Shown: positions 1 through 11,587 of the stretch, piece after piece | Position numbering within the stretch: the stretch's first letter is position 1 | Layout of the letters: every line of letters begins with the position of its first letter | DNA from: Heliopora coerulea | Taxonomy: Eukaryota > Cnidaria > Anthozoa > Scleralcyonacea > Helioporidae | Direction of reading: 5' to 3' | DNA length: 64,000 nucleotides | Assembly (NCBI GenBank): GCA_030142905.1 | Contig: JASJOG010000123.1 | Location: 62,001-126,000, forward strand | Translations under genes and position numbers: made by a program | Notes under the pieces: generated by a model | Seen by the model: the letters and a program-made list of their open reading frames with translations, nothing else | Told to the model about the DNA's origin: nothing | Databases searched by the model: none

Positions 1-1899
1 GCGTTACCCAAAATGAAATGACCGAAGACCCGTCGGAACAGATATGGGTTAAATATGAGAGATATAGTCAGGCGGGCTTGTGCAACCTCGTCTGCATGAC
101 ACCCAACCTTCAAGTGATCGGGATCTCGGATTCTCGGTTTCCTGAGGGTAGCGTAGCCAGACCTATATTTTTGGGGGTGCTTCTGGGAACTGAAAGCACA
201 ACTATGGAGGATTTTTTCCCGAGAGTAAGCCTACAAGTTAAATTTTGTATCTTAGACCACCTGATACTGCTTCTAGGAATTCTAAGATATTCTATGTAAA
301 ATTTCAAGCAACAGCGTTATCAGTCCAGTAAATCTTCGTGGCCGACAAAACGTTTGTAGTTATAATTAACTCTTTCACTGCGGCAGTTCTCCGCTTGACG
401 AGTCGAAATGCCTCGTGTTAGCCTGAATAACATCGACCGGTGTTAGCCAGAATAGAATAATTGAAGTCTTATTCAGCCACGAAAGAGTTAAACTCTTCCT
501 GGCTGGATGTCTACCTATAACAAGTAAAATCATCTGGCGTTAGCCAGGGCAAAATAATGTAAGATTGATCTTACCAGAAAGAGTTAATTTTGGAAGTACT
601 CGACGAGCAAAGAGTACAGGTTAAAGTATTGATTATTCCACACAAATTGCGCAAACACGATTCAGGTGTACATTGGTGTAATTTTATTAAAATACACTTA
701 CTTCGAGAGATTCTGTTAAGTTCACATTGTTTTCAAACAGCAGTCACGGGTGCAATTTTATATACTTCAGTATTCCAGAATTAATGTGCAGCTACAACAA
801 CGCCATGGGTAGACTGAGTGACCACTAGTTATCAAAGTTTTAAAATAAATAAAAAGTCTGTTCAGGTTTCAGCTGGGCCTCCAACCTTGAAGATTATCTG
901 AATTATTACGTTTGTACACAGGGCTATAGAAGTCTATTGTAACCCTATACAAAAACGTAATAATTGAAATGTTTATCATCAGAACGTCAACTATTGATTC
1001 GCCAGGCCGGAAGCACATGCAATATCAAAATATCAATGCCCCCCGAAATATGCTTAGATGACCCATTCACACAAAAGAGCATATTAATATAATATAACAT
1101 CTAATATAACTTGCTGCTGAAGGACAACTTCATACGTTTAACTAAACTTGGCTTGGGCCGTGCCGATTTTGCCTCATAAGGACTGAGTTTACCAACAGCG
1201 AGTAATTAGTAAGGCATAAACAACAACTCAGTTTCCTATAGATGTGTATATGGTATTGCAGTCGCATATCCCTGTTGTTTCTGATGATGTCGTAGATGAA
1301 CTAAAACTAAAACAACCTCTAATAAAAGAACTTTTACAATGGTTGCAACTTGGCCTCATTCGATTTCACAGACTTCTAGCACCGAAATATTTAATAAAAT
1401 CTTGAGTTTTGTTTTGCGACGTAACGTAAGATCTTGTGAAATATTTCTTTACCACTTTGTGTGAATGCTTCAACTAAGCATATTCTGCTGGGTATTGATA
1501 TGAGCTATATTTTGAGAAACCATGTCTTTGGTTTATAATATCACTCATCATTTAAGATATACCAAGTGGATTTCCGTGTCTGGGTACTGTGATCCAAACA
1601 CGCGGGATGTTGCGAAACTTGAGGAAAGCGTAAAAAGTGAAACACATGCCAATTTGTGCAAGATAGTACTATATGGTTGGAAGTGCACATTATTTTACCA
1701 TCTATGTTTGCTAGCTTTGGAATATGTTGTGACGACGGGGGTCGCGGAGTTCCGTTTCGAATGAATTGGGCTTTTGGCTGATAACATATTGCATGCTTGT
1801 GCAGTCGATTGAATTGAAAGTACAGTACTTGAAATGTTCATAGACGTAACTCGCTTGGTTTTTCGATTTTTGGTGTCTTTCCTGATCTTTGCTCTCGCC
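1..1899. other. Intergenic, no gene recognised
   Basis: No open frame here resembles a protein family I know; the open frames are short and AT-rich. The only structured element is the inverted-repeat/GTTAGCC repeat at 368-588. The right end should hold the 3' UTR of the minus-strand JAMM gene. No clear AATAAA is seen close after its stop codon on the minus strand. Confidence 0.5.
368..588. repeat. GTTAGCC dispersed repeat, two adjacent copies
   Basis: Two adjacent copies share the core gttagccagaataaaataat-like sequence. The first is bounded by inverted TTAACTCTTTC (about 368-379) and GAAAGAGTTAA (about 482-492); a further GAAAGAGTTAA closes the second near 578-588. The TTAA at the outer ends suggests a short non-autonomous element with TTAA target preference. 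Related copies occur near 25943, 33168, 45948 and 49160 in this window. Confidence 0.6.
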
Positions 1900-2790
1900 T
1901 CACACATACGTCGCCGTGGTATTACTAGTAGTATTGCTAGAGCCACCTTGTGGCTCATTTCTGGTCAGCAGTATAGCGCTTCCTTCTTTTGGGGGGCATC
2001 TTTCACTTTCAATACATGGTTCAGTTCCACCTTCGCTCACCTTCTCAGGAGTTTGATCGATAGTTGAATAATTACCCTTCTTGTGCTTCCTAAACCTCCA
2101 TGGAAGCTTTGACTTTTTCTTTTTATCCTGACTGGGCACTTTTTGTTCTTTTTTCTTCTTTTTCATTTTTCTTTCTTTTTTACTTCGTTTTAGGTCTTCA
2201 CTTTCCTGGTAATTGTGGTCAACAACGTGGGTCACTATTTCAGACCCGCTATACAGCTTCCCCGTCAATTCTCTCAAGGTACGGAAAGGATTTGGTCCAG
2301 GGAGGAGCTTGTAGCTTGTGGGAAACATTCCACCAGGGCTACTCTCGTTTTCTGGCGACGTGAAAATAAAACTGTGAATGTCTGCCCGTGGTTGACCTCG
2401 TTCCTTATTAATTGTAGTAATGAAAAGCAGAAACCTGTTGAGTCCATACCTTGGTAAGTGCCGCCATATTGTTTGTTTATCTCCGGCACTTGGTTCTGGC
2501 AAGTTCAACGAATGATGCGAATGCCATTCCCCAATGTTACACAAACCTTGGTTTGACGTTAAGTAATTGCCCACGCTGCCAAGATATCGTTCATCTTGAA
2601 AGAAAGCCGTCGGAGTTCGTCGGCAGTTCTCACCAGGTCCAATTGCAAGTTGAACAACAACTTCACTTTCGTTTTGCCAAAGACCAAATAAATCTCCTCC
2701 AGTTTCAATATTTGGATATTGTAAGGTCAGCTTACTAATCAATTTCGCTTCTTCTTCATAGATTAGCACGGTGACACGACTCATACTCAT
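1900..2790 (-). CDS. JAMM/MPN+ domain protein, probable zinc isopeptidase
   Basis: An intronless ORF of 296 residues starting at ATG 2788-2790 and ending in TGA 1900-1902. Residues about 5-165 form a JAB/MPN fold: Glu29 in ETGGDLFG, then GEWHSHHS with zinc-ligand candidates His90 and His92, Ser101 and Asp104. This is the JAMM zinc centre of deubiquitinase-like metalloproteases (family knowledge). The GEWHSH...PEPSAGD context looks more like prokaryote-type JAB domains than like AMSH, CSN5 or RPN11 (my judgement). The spacing is odd: eight residues separate HSH from the Ser, against the usual seven. Residues about 201-239 are very lysine-rich, possibly nuclear or nucleic-acid binding, and are followed by a polar, Ser/Thr/Gly-rich tail. 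No signal peptide or membrane segment is seen. The next gene lies over 4 kb away on the other strand. The fold assignment is fairly sure; activity and substrate are unknown. Confidence 0.8.
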   Translation of the reverse strand: MSMSRVTVLIYEEEAKLISKLTLQYPNIETGGDLFGLWQNESEVVVQLAIGPGENCRRTPTAFFQDERYLGSVGNYLTSNQGLCNIGEWHSHHSLNLPEPSAGDKQTIWRHLPRYGLNRFLLFITTINKERGQPRADIHSFIFTSPENESSPGGMFPTSYKLLPGPNPFRTLRELTGKLYSGSEIVTHVVDHNYQESEDLKRSKKERKMKKKKKEQKVPSQDKKKKSKLPWRFRKHKKGNYSTIDQTPEKVSEGGTEPCIESERCPPKEGSAILLTRNEPQGGSSNTTSNTTATYV

Positions 2791-3139
2791 CTTTGTGATC
2801 TACAGCGCACCGGTTTCGCCGAACAGTTAAACGGAAGTGACTTACCCGCCCGCGTTGTCTTGAAAGTTGAGGTTAGGCTAGTTCCTGGAATCTAGTCAAG
2901 TGAATCATGGAACACTAACACGATTATTTTGTTTATTTATGCCAGGCAGCTTCATTGTTTCGGTTCGCAGTATTCGACGAAGCTATTATTTTGTAGTATT
3001 AAGCAATTAATGACAGATATGTAGTAAAATATTGAAATTTATATATACAACTATATGAATATGCTTATATACTGAATATGCTTATTAAATTGCCAGTCTG
3101 TCCACAGAAAAATTGAGGTTGGCCATCAATTACTGTTAC

Positions 3140-3470
3140 TATCATATTGTTGTTTATATCGTTGTCGTTGCTTTTGTTGTTGGTGTGGTTGCTATTTTGG
3201 TCGCATTGGTGATGATGCCACAGTGTTGTTGTTGTTGTTGCTGCACCATGTCAGTTGTTGGTGGTGGTTGTTGTGTCAATGTTGCTGGTTTTGTTGCTGC
3301 GATTGTTGACGTTGTTTTGTTGTTGGAGTTGCTGTTGTCAGTGTTGTTGCTGTTGTCAGTGTTGTTGCTGGGGTTCTCGTTGTCACTGATGCGGCTGCGC
3401 AATTTTTTTTTTCACCTGATGAAGCTGTTCTTGCTAGTGCTGCTGCTGTTGCTGTTTTATTGCTGCTGAA
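3140..3470. repeat. GTT/GCT-rich cryptic trinucleotide tract
   Basis: Some 330 bp are dominated by GTT, GTTG and CTGTT triplets, with longer pure runs near 3224-3242. Because the period is three, both strands stay open and would give runs of Val/Leu/Cys or of Asn/Thr/Gln. I treat this as a degenerate microsatellite and not as a gene. Confidence 0.75.
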
Positions 3471-4536
3471 GCAAGTTCAACTTTTTCAATCGATCACCAA
3501 TTAATCACAGACAGTCGGCAGCTTGATCACGGTAAAATACTTTAAGACTCTGGGGGTCCATTTTGGTCAAAACACGTACACAGTATTGTGGGAATTCTTT
3601 AGTTTTGCATTCTTTAACTTGCTTTCGTTTTCCAGATAGCTTTCTCAAGAATGTTCTAACCTCCATAGATCTTTTAGCTATTTCTGGACCGTGGTAGGGC
3701 TTGAGTTAACTTCAAGAAAGACTGTTACTCAACTCACCACCTAGATGTGTTCTCTTCATATTTCAATGAATCTAGTTGACCGTATTTCTGAAAAGTGGGA
3801 GCGTATGAACCCCCTCTCATCCCTGTGATCTCACCAATGCAGACAGTTATAGGCCATGTGTGTTCGTATTCACACAGAAAATTGGACGATTGTCTGCCAC
3901 TGTAGGCAGGATTCTGTGTGGATCAGGCTAAGCGTTGCGGAAGAGGTTCACTTTTAATATGAAAATATATTGGGATAACATACGAAGTTTTTTGGTTAAG
4001 GTCTTTTCGGATGTTCATGCTCTTATTTAACTCACAAACACCTTCACAATGAGATTATTACAGGTTGAGCGTGATATAATGGTTTCCCGTGCTGCCAAGT
4101 CACTGCTGTAAGGATATCACAAGAGATATTTTAGCACTGTTTGGTAGTACAGCTTTAATATTTATAAATATATTACTAATATGAACTTATTAATTCCAAG
4201 AAGTAACTAAACGTAAGTATTTAATTATCTGAATATGTAATTATCTAAATATAAATTATATGAATTATTCGACGGCCAAACGACTTCTTGAAGAACTTAC
4301 TGGCAGACCCAGGCACGAAAACTGAAATTTTGATTAAGCTGCCGACTACACGAGTTCTTATCAGGATGGAGAGCTTAAATGCCGAGTTACTGACTTTACT
4401 CCGGTCCATACTCCGTGTTACAATTCAATTACATTTCTTTCTGCTCATTAAAAGAAAGTTGTCGAAATTTAACGGTATTTTCATCGCGGAGCTATAGCAA
4501 TCTGTGCTGAGGAAGAGCATTGTGATCTGGTCGTGG

Positions 4537-4631
4537 CTAGAAGGTATACCTGAGAAGGAGGATTAGGACGAGAGTTATCAGGGTTAGTTCTAGCTCTAGC
4601 CCTAGCCCGCCTTCTCAGTTATACCTTCTAG
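4537..4631. repeat. Hairpin-forming inverted repeat
   Basis: A 22-bp arm (4537-4558, ctagaaggtatacctgagaa...) is repeated inverted at 4610-4631 with one or two mismatches, around a loop of about 50 bp that includes a ctagctctagccctagc stretch. It is either a small foldback element or the remnant of one. Confidence 0.7.
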
Positions 4632-7129
4632 GCACGAACGTTGTGACTTGGTCACAACCGACAAAGACTCTGCAAACGAGAAACTGACCGAGTCAACAGA
4701 AACGTGTGGTTCTGATCTGCAATGGAGAAACTACTTGGATCTTTTCAGAATGTTAAAATATATGACCGATTAAGCAATCATGACCTTTAAAGTGAAAAAC
4801 TTCATAACATTTCTCGAATGGCCAAGTTCGTGCACTCGTAAAATGCCGATCACACAAGGCAAATACGAGTGGTACGCGAGCCAAGTATTGTACTCGAGTG
4901 TCTTGTATCTGCTTATTTTTAGCACCTCGTCTGCATGATACAGTTTGCTGATCAGCACAAAAATGTAACCTTTGTCGCGCATAGCAGTGCAAGAACCGAT
5001 CTCCAACGTTGTCAAGCGCGATCTTTTGGATGTGGAGCACATTTGGGATTAGTCATGGGAATACGTTAGATCAAGAAAATGTTTGATGGCTACGTCCCAC
5101 TAAAGCGGGGCATTGCCGAAGCACTGCAAAGAGCACCACATTGGACACAACCCGAGACCAAAACCGAAAATTTTAAGAAAACACACCGGATACTCGAGAG
5201 AAAAATAGCCGACGCTGTCGTCCAACAAATAAAACATGACTAACTTGAACTCTCAGGAGGAACTCCATGATGTGAAGTTTACCATTTGACTAGTCACACT
5301 TTTACCAAGTAATTATACATACTATATCCAGTAATTTGAACCAAAAATCGTGTACTTCAAGTTTGCAATAGATTTAATAAAGCCCATAACATGCCAACAT
5401 AACAACGTCAAGAATTTTGCTAAAATTGTTGAGAAATACCCCTCGAAGAGTTTCAGGGGTATTTCCGAGGGAGCCAGTCTTTCAGCATGGCACCGAAGTT
5501 CGGTCTTATGAGGCTCACAAATCTACAACAACCTTGGCGTTGGCCCTAGAACGTGCAGAAAGCGGAAAGGGCAAACTGTTTAGTCTTTACGACCACAGTA
5601 CTTAAAACCAGGTGCTTTAAAGTTCAAATATGCTGCCTTGAAGCTGTATGTTCTCATCCCGCCAAAAGTAGTGATGTAGAAGATGCCCAATCATATACCA
5701 CATCAGATGATACATCGGATTTAGGCATGATGGAAGTTGGTTTGAAAAACTCGGCTATCGCCTCATTTCTCAACAACTTCCAGGTGTCTGCATTAAAAAG
5801 TTTAAGCAAGCATTACGGCAGCATCTGCAGCAACGTGTTGTTCGGTGGCTTTAATGTTCACAAACTGACAAGAGCTGCTGAAAAAAATTTCGAAGGTGTA
5901 AAAACAACGTTCACAATTCGTTACAACATCAACAGAACGTTGTCCTTTTCAAATGTTTAAATCATATCTTACTTTGTGAAACGCAGTCACCGTAGTGTAT
6001 TGGTTTGCTTAAACTTCGTAATAAGTGTATCAGCATATATTAACATCACAAGGCTACGTATAGTTGTTGGCCGGAGGGAAACGGCATCGTGGCTACCTCC
6101 GCTGCTGAAGACTGAGACTGATAGTTCAAGCTGAGACTTTAGAATTCTTTGACATCAAATAAGCTGAATTCACTAACTGTTTGGGCAGCTTGCCAGTGGC
6201 ATCACGTCAGCAGGTGCATGATTTCTCTGTTTATATATACAGGTTCAAATAATATCCACAGATAACAGGATTGGGGGTTTGTAATACGAATTGTATGACT
6301 AGATGGCATGGTTAATATTATGACTAGAAATTCTGGTATCAGTAATTCCCCCAAAGTTTCGGACCAATCATAGTCAAGCGTTTCGAGTAGATGAACAGTC
6401 CTAACTTAAAAAGAAAAAGTACAAGGACGTCTCTTAGTTTCTTGGTGATGGAGTACTACTGTGAAGTTATGATATTGAAATTTCACCAAAGTTTTTAACC
6501 CAACATAAAAACACCTCCGTACTCTTACGGATGTCAAAATAATAGTTTAGTTAAAGTTATGTTACGGGAATGTCGATCTCGATGCGTCTAGAGGAAGATA
6601 ATATATATGTTGCCACGGTTCTATGCATCTCCTCTCAAGTTACCGACTATGCAGATTGGCAAATTGTTATTCGTTATTTTGTTTTTTTCACTCAATTCAT
6701 CGTTTAAATTAACAAGCAAACCTGCAACTTCTGTACAACTTTTAATGCATGATGTTGGTCTTGTTATTACCACCTAACATCATAAATTCGTACCAAGGCA
6801 ACATTTAAACAGTAGGACGATCCACCCAAGCTGTAAACGGAACAATTAGAAGCTGGTCGAGAAGTTACGGAAGCGGAACCCACTCCTAAAAATGATATTT
6901 GCATAAACGAAAATACAAAGCCGTTTAGAAAATCGGCAATCAAGCGCACAAACCACCAACTGACTTCATTCGTGTTATAACCTTCCCTTTTTGGGATCCG
7001 CTGCTACTGTCTTTCTTCCACAAGGTCCTTTGTTGCTCTAGTTCACCTTGTTATTTGACACCGTTGCGACTGGTGACCGAAATATTAGGTCACACTATCC
7101 ACGAGATTGCCTCCTGTAGCCTTCTCATC

Positions 7130-10100
7130 ATGTCTGCGATTCAGTTCCAGACAGCTTTGGTGTTTCGCCATATCTTTGGCTTTGGGATTCTCATAGTGAT
7201 TTGGGTATTCGTGGGACATTGTAGCGGAGCCACCAATAGCAATGGAACTGTAAAACCGGCAGGTAAGTACATTAAGTCTCATGCTATATGTTGTTGCATT
7301 ATCAAGGGAAAACAACTTATTGTATACACGTCACTTGTACACAAGGTAGTAGTTCACAACATCACGTTAGGGAGCTTTCTTGAGAAATGTAATTGTTTTG
7401 ATAATGACTGGATCGTTTGTTGGGCAAATTCAGTCAAACTTTATTCTCACAATGGTCAATCGTTTCAAAAAAGCTCTTCATTTTAAGAAATGACTAAATC
7501 CGTCGACTACAAGTAAGGATTAAGTTTAGCTACAGTCTAAGCATTGTTTTTATTTGTCGCTACTTGAACTATTCGCGTTGACAACGATTAATCGTCTAGA
7601 TAGTGACCGAGCGCGGTCCGAGTACATCTTTTGGGCTACATCTTGTTACCCGAGAACTTAAAGAACATTGGACGATTTGAATCTTGCAATGACTGTTACG
7701 ACATTGAGAACATGTTCTGCACAACCTTCACACCTTGTTGGAATATTAATTGGGCTGACCATGGCGTGTCGCTGCTACTGACTTGATATACGAGTTATTC
7801 ACCAATATTATTTCACTAATTAAATTCCACAAACCGAATTTGTTGTAAGCGCAATTTGTTGCCCCATAACCATTTGTAGAAAGGTGTTAACAATATTAAA
7901 CAGAAGTCCTTGCATGATGGTCGTGGGTGAGTTGTTTCGATTGTCGACCCATCACACCCAAAACAGAGCCAAAGCCAAACATTTTGAAGGGCATAAAACC
8001 ATTAACTGCCCAACTGCGGGGATACTATCAGTGAAGAAATCCCACAAGAAAACAAAACAAGATAAAATAGGACAGCATCTTAAAACCTGGCCTTTCGTAG
8101 TCAATGATATTAATGATCTGCCGGGTCGTTTTTATGGGATGATCATTGAAGCGGGATTAGGTGGTAACATTTCAAAACTGGTATTTCTAGCTCAAAGGAA
8201 ATGGGGTTTGGAAATGTTAAAAACCACGTTGTGACGAAGCTTTGAATTGCCGTTTAGAAAATGTTTCAAATTATATTATGCAACAACGCCGTTAGATCAA
8301 TATTATTGTCGTGTCCAGTTACATTTGGAAGTGAGACCCAACAACGAACAAGAAATTCTCCGTGAAAATATCTCACCAACTGGAAACCAGCGCTGACTAG
8401 GCCTACAAATGTTTTCTATCAATGTCGAACATAGAGTATTGAAATCATGAAGTCAGGGAGGTCGACGATTGGCCTGACGCAATTACCAGTTATAAAACCA
8501 TAGTATGGTTCAAAGGACGTCAGGAATGCGGCATTCTTTCATCTGTTGAAAAGCAAATATCAAGAAGCATAATTTTGCTTGCATAAGAGTTTCAGCTGAG
8601 TGATTTGAGGGTCGATCTGAGGATTTCAAGTTTACATTGTATGGTCTTTGCAGTATCACTAAAGAATGAAAGCGAATCTTTAGCTAAAAAGCAGTTCAGG
8701 CAGCTTTGAGTTGAGCTGATGATAGTTACAGGGTTTCACGTGTATTAAAATTTCTTATTGTAGCCTTTGAGATCAACGATAAGGAAGATAAGCATTGAAA
8801 GACAGATTTTGTGGAAAGGAAAAAAGGAGCTATCAAGCTCAGTTAGGGAAAGAGAAGTTAGAAAGCTGATTTTGTCTCTCTTTTACAGAAGAGTATTCGG
8901 TGTTATGAATCTCTTTGACTGAATTAGTCATCCGAACACTCAATATACATAGAAGCCACAAATATCACAAAACAACACCCAAAACTCGCCACACCACTAA
9001 GATTTAGCAAAGTTCTTCGTCACTCCATACATAGTCTTTGTTTGATCTGCCCAATGCCCGGTGGTTAACTTAACAGATGTATATTCTTGATTAAAAAGAC
9101 AGTTCCAACGAAACACGACAAGTTTTTCAACGGGCAAATATCGAGAAAATAGAGTTGGGATACAATAAGAAGGCCTTTCGTTATCGAATCATACAAGTAC
9201 CCTCAGGATCAGCTGTTGCTTAGAGACAAAAGAAACCGAATGGAATACTAATTTCTCTACATCGGTAACGGTTTTCGGTCGTGCACTGAATTCAGCCTTC
9301 CACCAAGAGACCTGATTTCGCGATTTATTTATTACATAACATATAACTTGTTCTCAATTAGACATGCAGTTTATTTTATGGTCGAGTGATCGTATCATTG
9401 CAAAGCGACCGAACCGAACCAAAAACCATTGTCATTCGATAGGCATTTATATGTTTCTGCCTAGAGGGTAGAAAGGATATAGAATACAGGTCAAGCAAGC
9501 TATATTTGGTATAGGTGATAGGTCCGTTAAGATGTTCAAATACAAATGAGTTTCGGGATGAACATTCGTTGGAGTCAACCATAGCGGCAGGGGCGGTGCT
9601 GTCATCCTGGTGTTTAGGCATGGTCTTCGGTTATGATTTGTCGATGGATTCGCTTTAATGAAAATCCTATCCCCAACGGCCAACTTCTATTGTTAATTAC
9701 GCAGCGTAAGTGTTGTGTCCTGCGCCGCAAATTTCGCATTCAATGCTTACGTTCCACAAAGTTTTACCAGGTCGGATTTCGTCTGCTTTTTAAATTCCAA
9801 TTGGCTTCACTTTGAAGTAAACATGAGACAAAAACAAGCATATTTTTTAATGAAAGAGATTTTGAAGTGATAAAAATAGCGTTTATCACTCTTCCACGTC
9901 TTTCTTTGTTGTTAAAATATTCAGGATTGCTTGATATGAAGACCAGATACTTGGTGATATCACTTCGTAGGCATAGCAATGTGACGCATTGGTTCTAAAC
10001 ATTACTTTGTTGTTATTATCATCACAGAAATTTGTATTACTATGCCTGAAAGGTATGATAAATCCCTGCATCTTCGAAAACTGTGAAACATATCTGTGAG

Positions 10101-10312
10101 AAATATTTTCAATTAGAACAGGGCCATTGTTTTGTTCTTGACAAGTCAACTGTTCTTTCATCCATATTTTACCAGCTGAGTAGAGCTCTAGATTTTACCG
10201 AACCAAAACAGGACTCCTTAACTTAAGAACTAAATATTAGGACACACGAGGCGTCGAGTCCCGGAGACATATCACAGTGACATGCCCCAAGGACAAATCC
10301 CACCGTGTGCAC

Positions 10313-10372
<60 letters not shown>

Positions 10373-10448
10373 GTTCCCTGAAATGTGCAATGTTTGTTGC
10401 TGAGACCCCTTCCACTGTCCTTAGTTGGGTGGTGTGCGAGTTGTTGTA

Positions 10449-10495
<47 letters not shown>

Positions 10496-11587
10496 CTGAT
10501 ATTTTACCAGGGTAAATCCGTCAGCCGTAACTGTTATCAGAGGATGCCCTGGAAAAACTTTGTGTCGATGAAAAAAAATTTCGTGCGCGCGACGACTTGC
10601 ATGAATTCAAATTAAATTGAATTCCTGCAATAAGTCGTAGGGACAGAAGTCTGCCCCCGCGACATTTCCCTTCATGTGAACATTACATGCTACAAGTTTC
10701 ATTGATAAAGTCCTAGGACAGCCAATCACTGAGCGTCATTTATATTCCCAATAATACCTCGACCCACTTCCCCCTCCCCCCATGGGTAATCACTAATTAA
10801 AACCAGTCAATCAAGTAAAACAAGACTCCTCGTGTGTCTCACAAAAGCAACACGTCCCAGAGATATGTCTTCGCGACTTCACGCTTCGTGTGTCCCAACC
10901 TTAAAGCCTTGTACACACGATCAACTTTTCACTGACAATTTTTCCTTGTCCAGGAACCTTGCTCAAAATCTGGTCGTGTCAGCTTTTGGGCAAGGCGACT
11001 TGTCAAGCTAGGAAAACATGTCAGCTTTTTCCGTACACACGAGCAAATATAACTTGCCAAGGAAAAACTTATCGTGGAAAACTTCATCGTGTGTACAGGG
11101 TTTAAGGTTTTAAAGACCTAACACTCAATATGGGGTGCACCACTGACAACCCAGCAACTTAAACATGTTGATCTCTTTCATAGAACTTGAGGCGGCAGAC
11201 TGCTCCCTTCATGATAAATCTTGCAGAAACTGTACGGCGTATACAAATTGTGTGTGGTGTTTCTCCGGATCATTCTGCATCAACAAGACCATGCAGATGA
11301 AGACTAAATGCGAGGAGGATGACTGGTATAGAGGAGACTGCGACAAACCGAACAAGGAGACCGTCCTTCTGTACGTGTTGCTTGCTTGTGCTTTAGTTCT
11401 TTTACTGATAGTGGTCCTTCTGGTGCTGTACATCTTCCTTTGCAAGGGTTCCCGTAACGTGGATTATGCACCTGTCGACACTAGAGACAAGAAAATACGA
11501 CGAAATCGCACGCCGTTGATGTCAAAGAAATTCAAGCCGGTGGGCTCTCGAACTGATGAACTCAAGAAGAAATACGGGCTACAGTGA
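7130..11587 (+). CDS. PTTG1IP: PTTG1IP-like single-pass membrane protein (2 exons)
   Basis: Exons 7130-7262 and 11184-11587 give 178 residues. The donor is GGCAG|GTAAGT and the acceptor TTTCATAG|AACTT; phase 1 matches, since G+AA makes Glu45. Residues 1-35 look like a signal peptide with a hydrophobic core. Residues about 48-85 carry a PSI-like cysteine cluster (DCSLHDKSCRNC...CVWC...C), then a luminal linker, and one transmembrane helix (LLYVLLACALVLLLIVVLL region). A short basic cytoplasmic tail ends DELKKKYGLQ, matching the vertebrate PTTG1IP core ...IRKKYGL. The vertebrate protein binds securin (PTTG1) and has a longer charged coiled-coil tail, which is reduced here. The final NPYARF-type end is missing or lies in an unseen exon, because CA|GTGAAAG at the stop could be a weak donor. 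The intron is 3.9 kb and rich in repeats. An AATAAA at 12799-12804 might end a long 3' UTR. The function is inferred only from homology. Confidence 0.8.
10313..10494. repeat. Two (AAT)n microsatellites
   Basis: Pure AAT/ATA runs at about 10313-10372 and 10450-10494 are separated by about 75 bp of unique sequence, all inside the PTTG1IP-like intron. The second array reads on as poly-Asn in one frame and is not coding. Confidence 0.9.
10901..11105. mobile_element. piggyBac-like MITE with TTAA ends
   Basis: A 205-bp element begins TTAAAGCCTTGTACACACG (10901) and ends CGTGTGTACAGGGTTTAA (to 11105). The arms are inverted repeats of about 20 bp and both outer edges are TTAA, the target duplication of piggyBac-type transposons. 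It carries no coding capacity. It sits 78 bp before the acceptor of the last PTTG1IP-like exon. Confidence 0.75.

Larger units (their letters stand above)
2791..7129. other. Intergenic between JAMM and PTTG1IP-like genes
   Basis: This is a divergent intergenic region of about 4.3 kb that should carry both promoters. I see no recognisable protein-coding exon. It contains a GTT-rich low-complexity tract (3140-3470) and a perfect-armed hairpin (4537-4631). Open frames at 5553-5960 and 6767-6949 lack recognisable domains and splice context. Confidence 0.45.

Noticed and set aside
3113..3469. 118-codon Val/Leu/Cys-rich frame, and its Asn/Thr-rich reverse
   Set aside because: Begins at TTG, runs through a GTT-rich low-complexity tract, and has no domain.
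5553..5960. 135-codon frame
   Set aside because: Starts at GTG with no recognisable domain, splice context or codon bias. A lineage-specific gene cannot be excluded.
7884..8234. 116-codon frame inside the PTTG1IP-like intron
   Set aside because: Starts at GTG and shows no recognisable family or motif.
9886..10161. 91-codon minus-strand frame with an ATG start in the PTTG1IP-like intron
   Set aside because: The composition looks protein-like, but no motif or supporting splice sites were recognised. It would need a database search.
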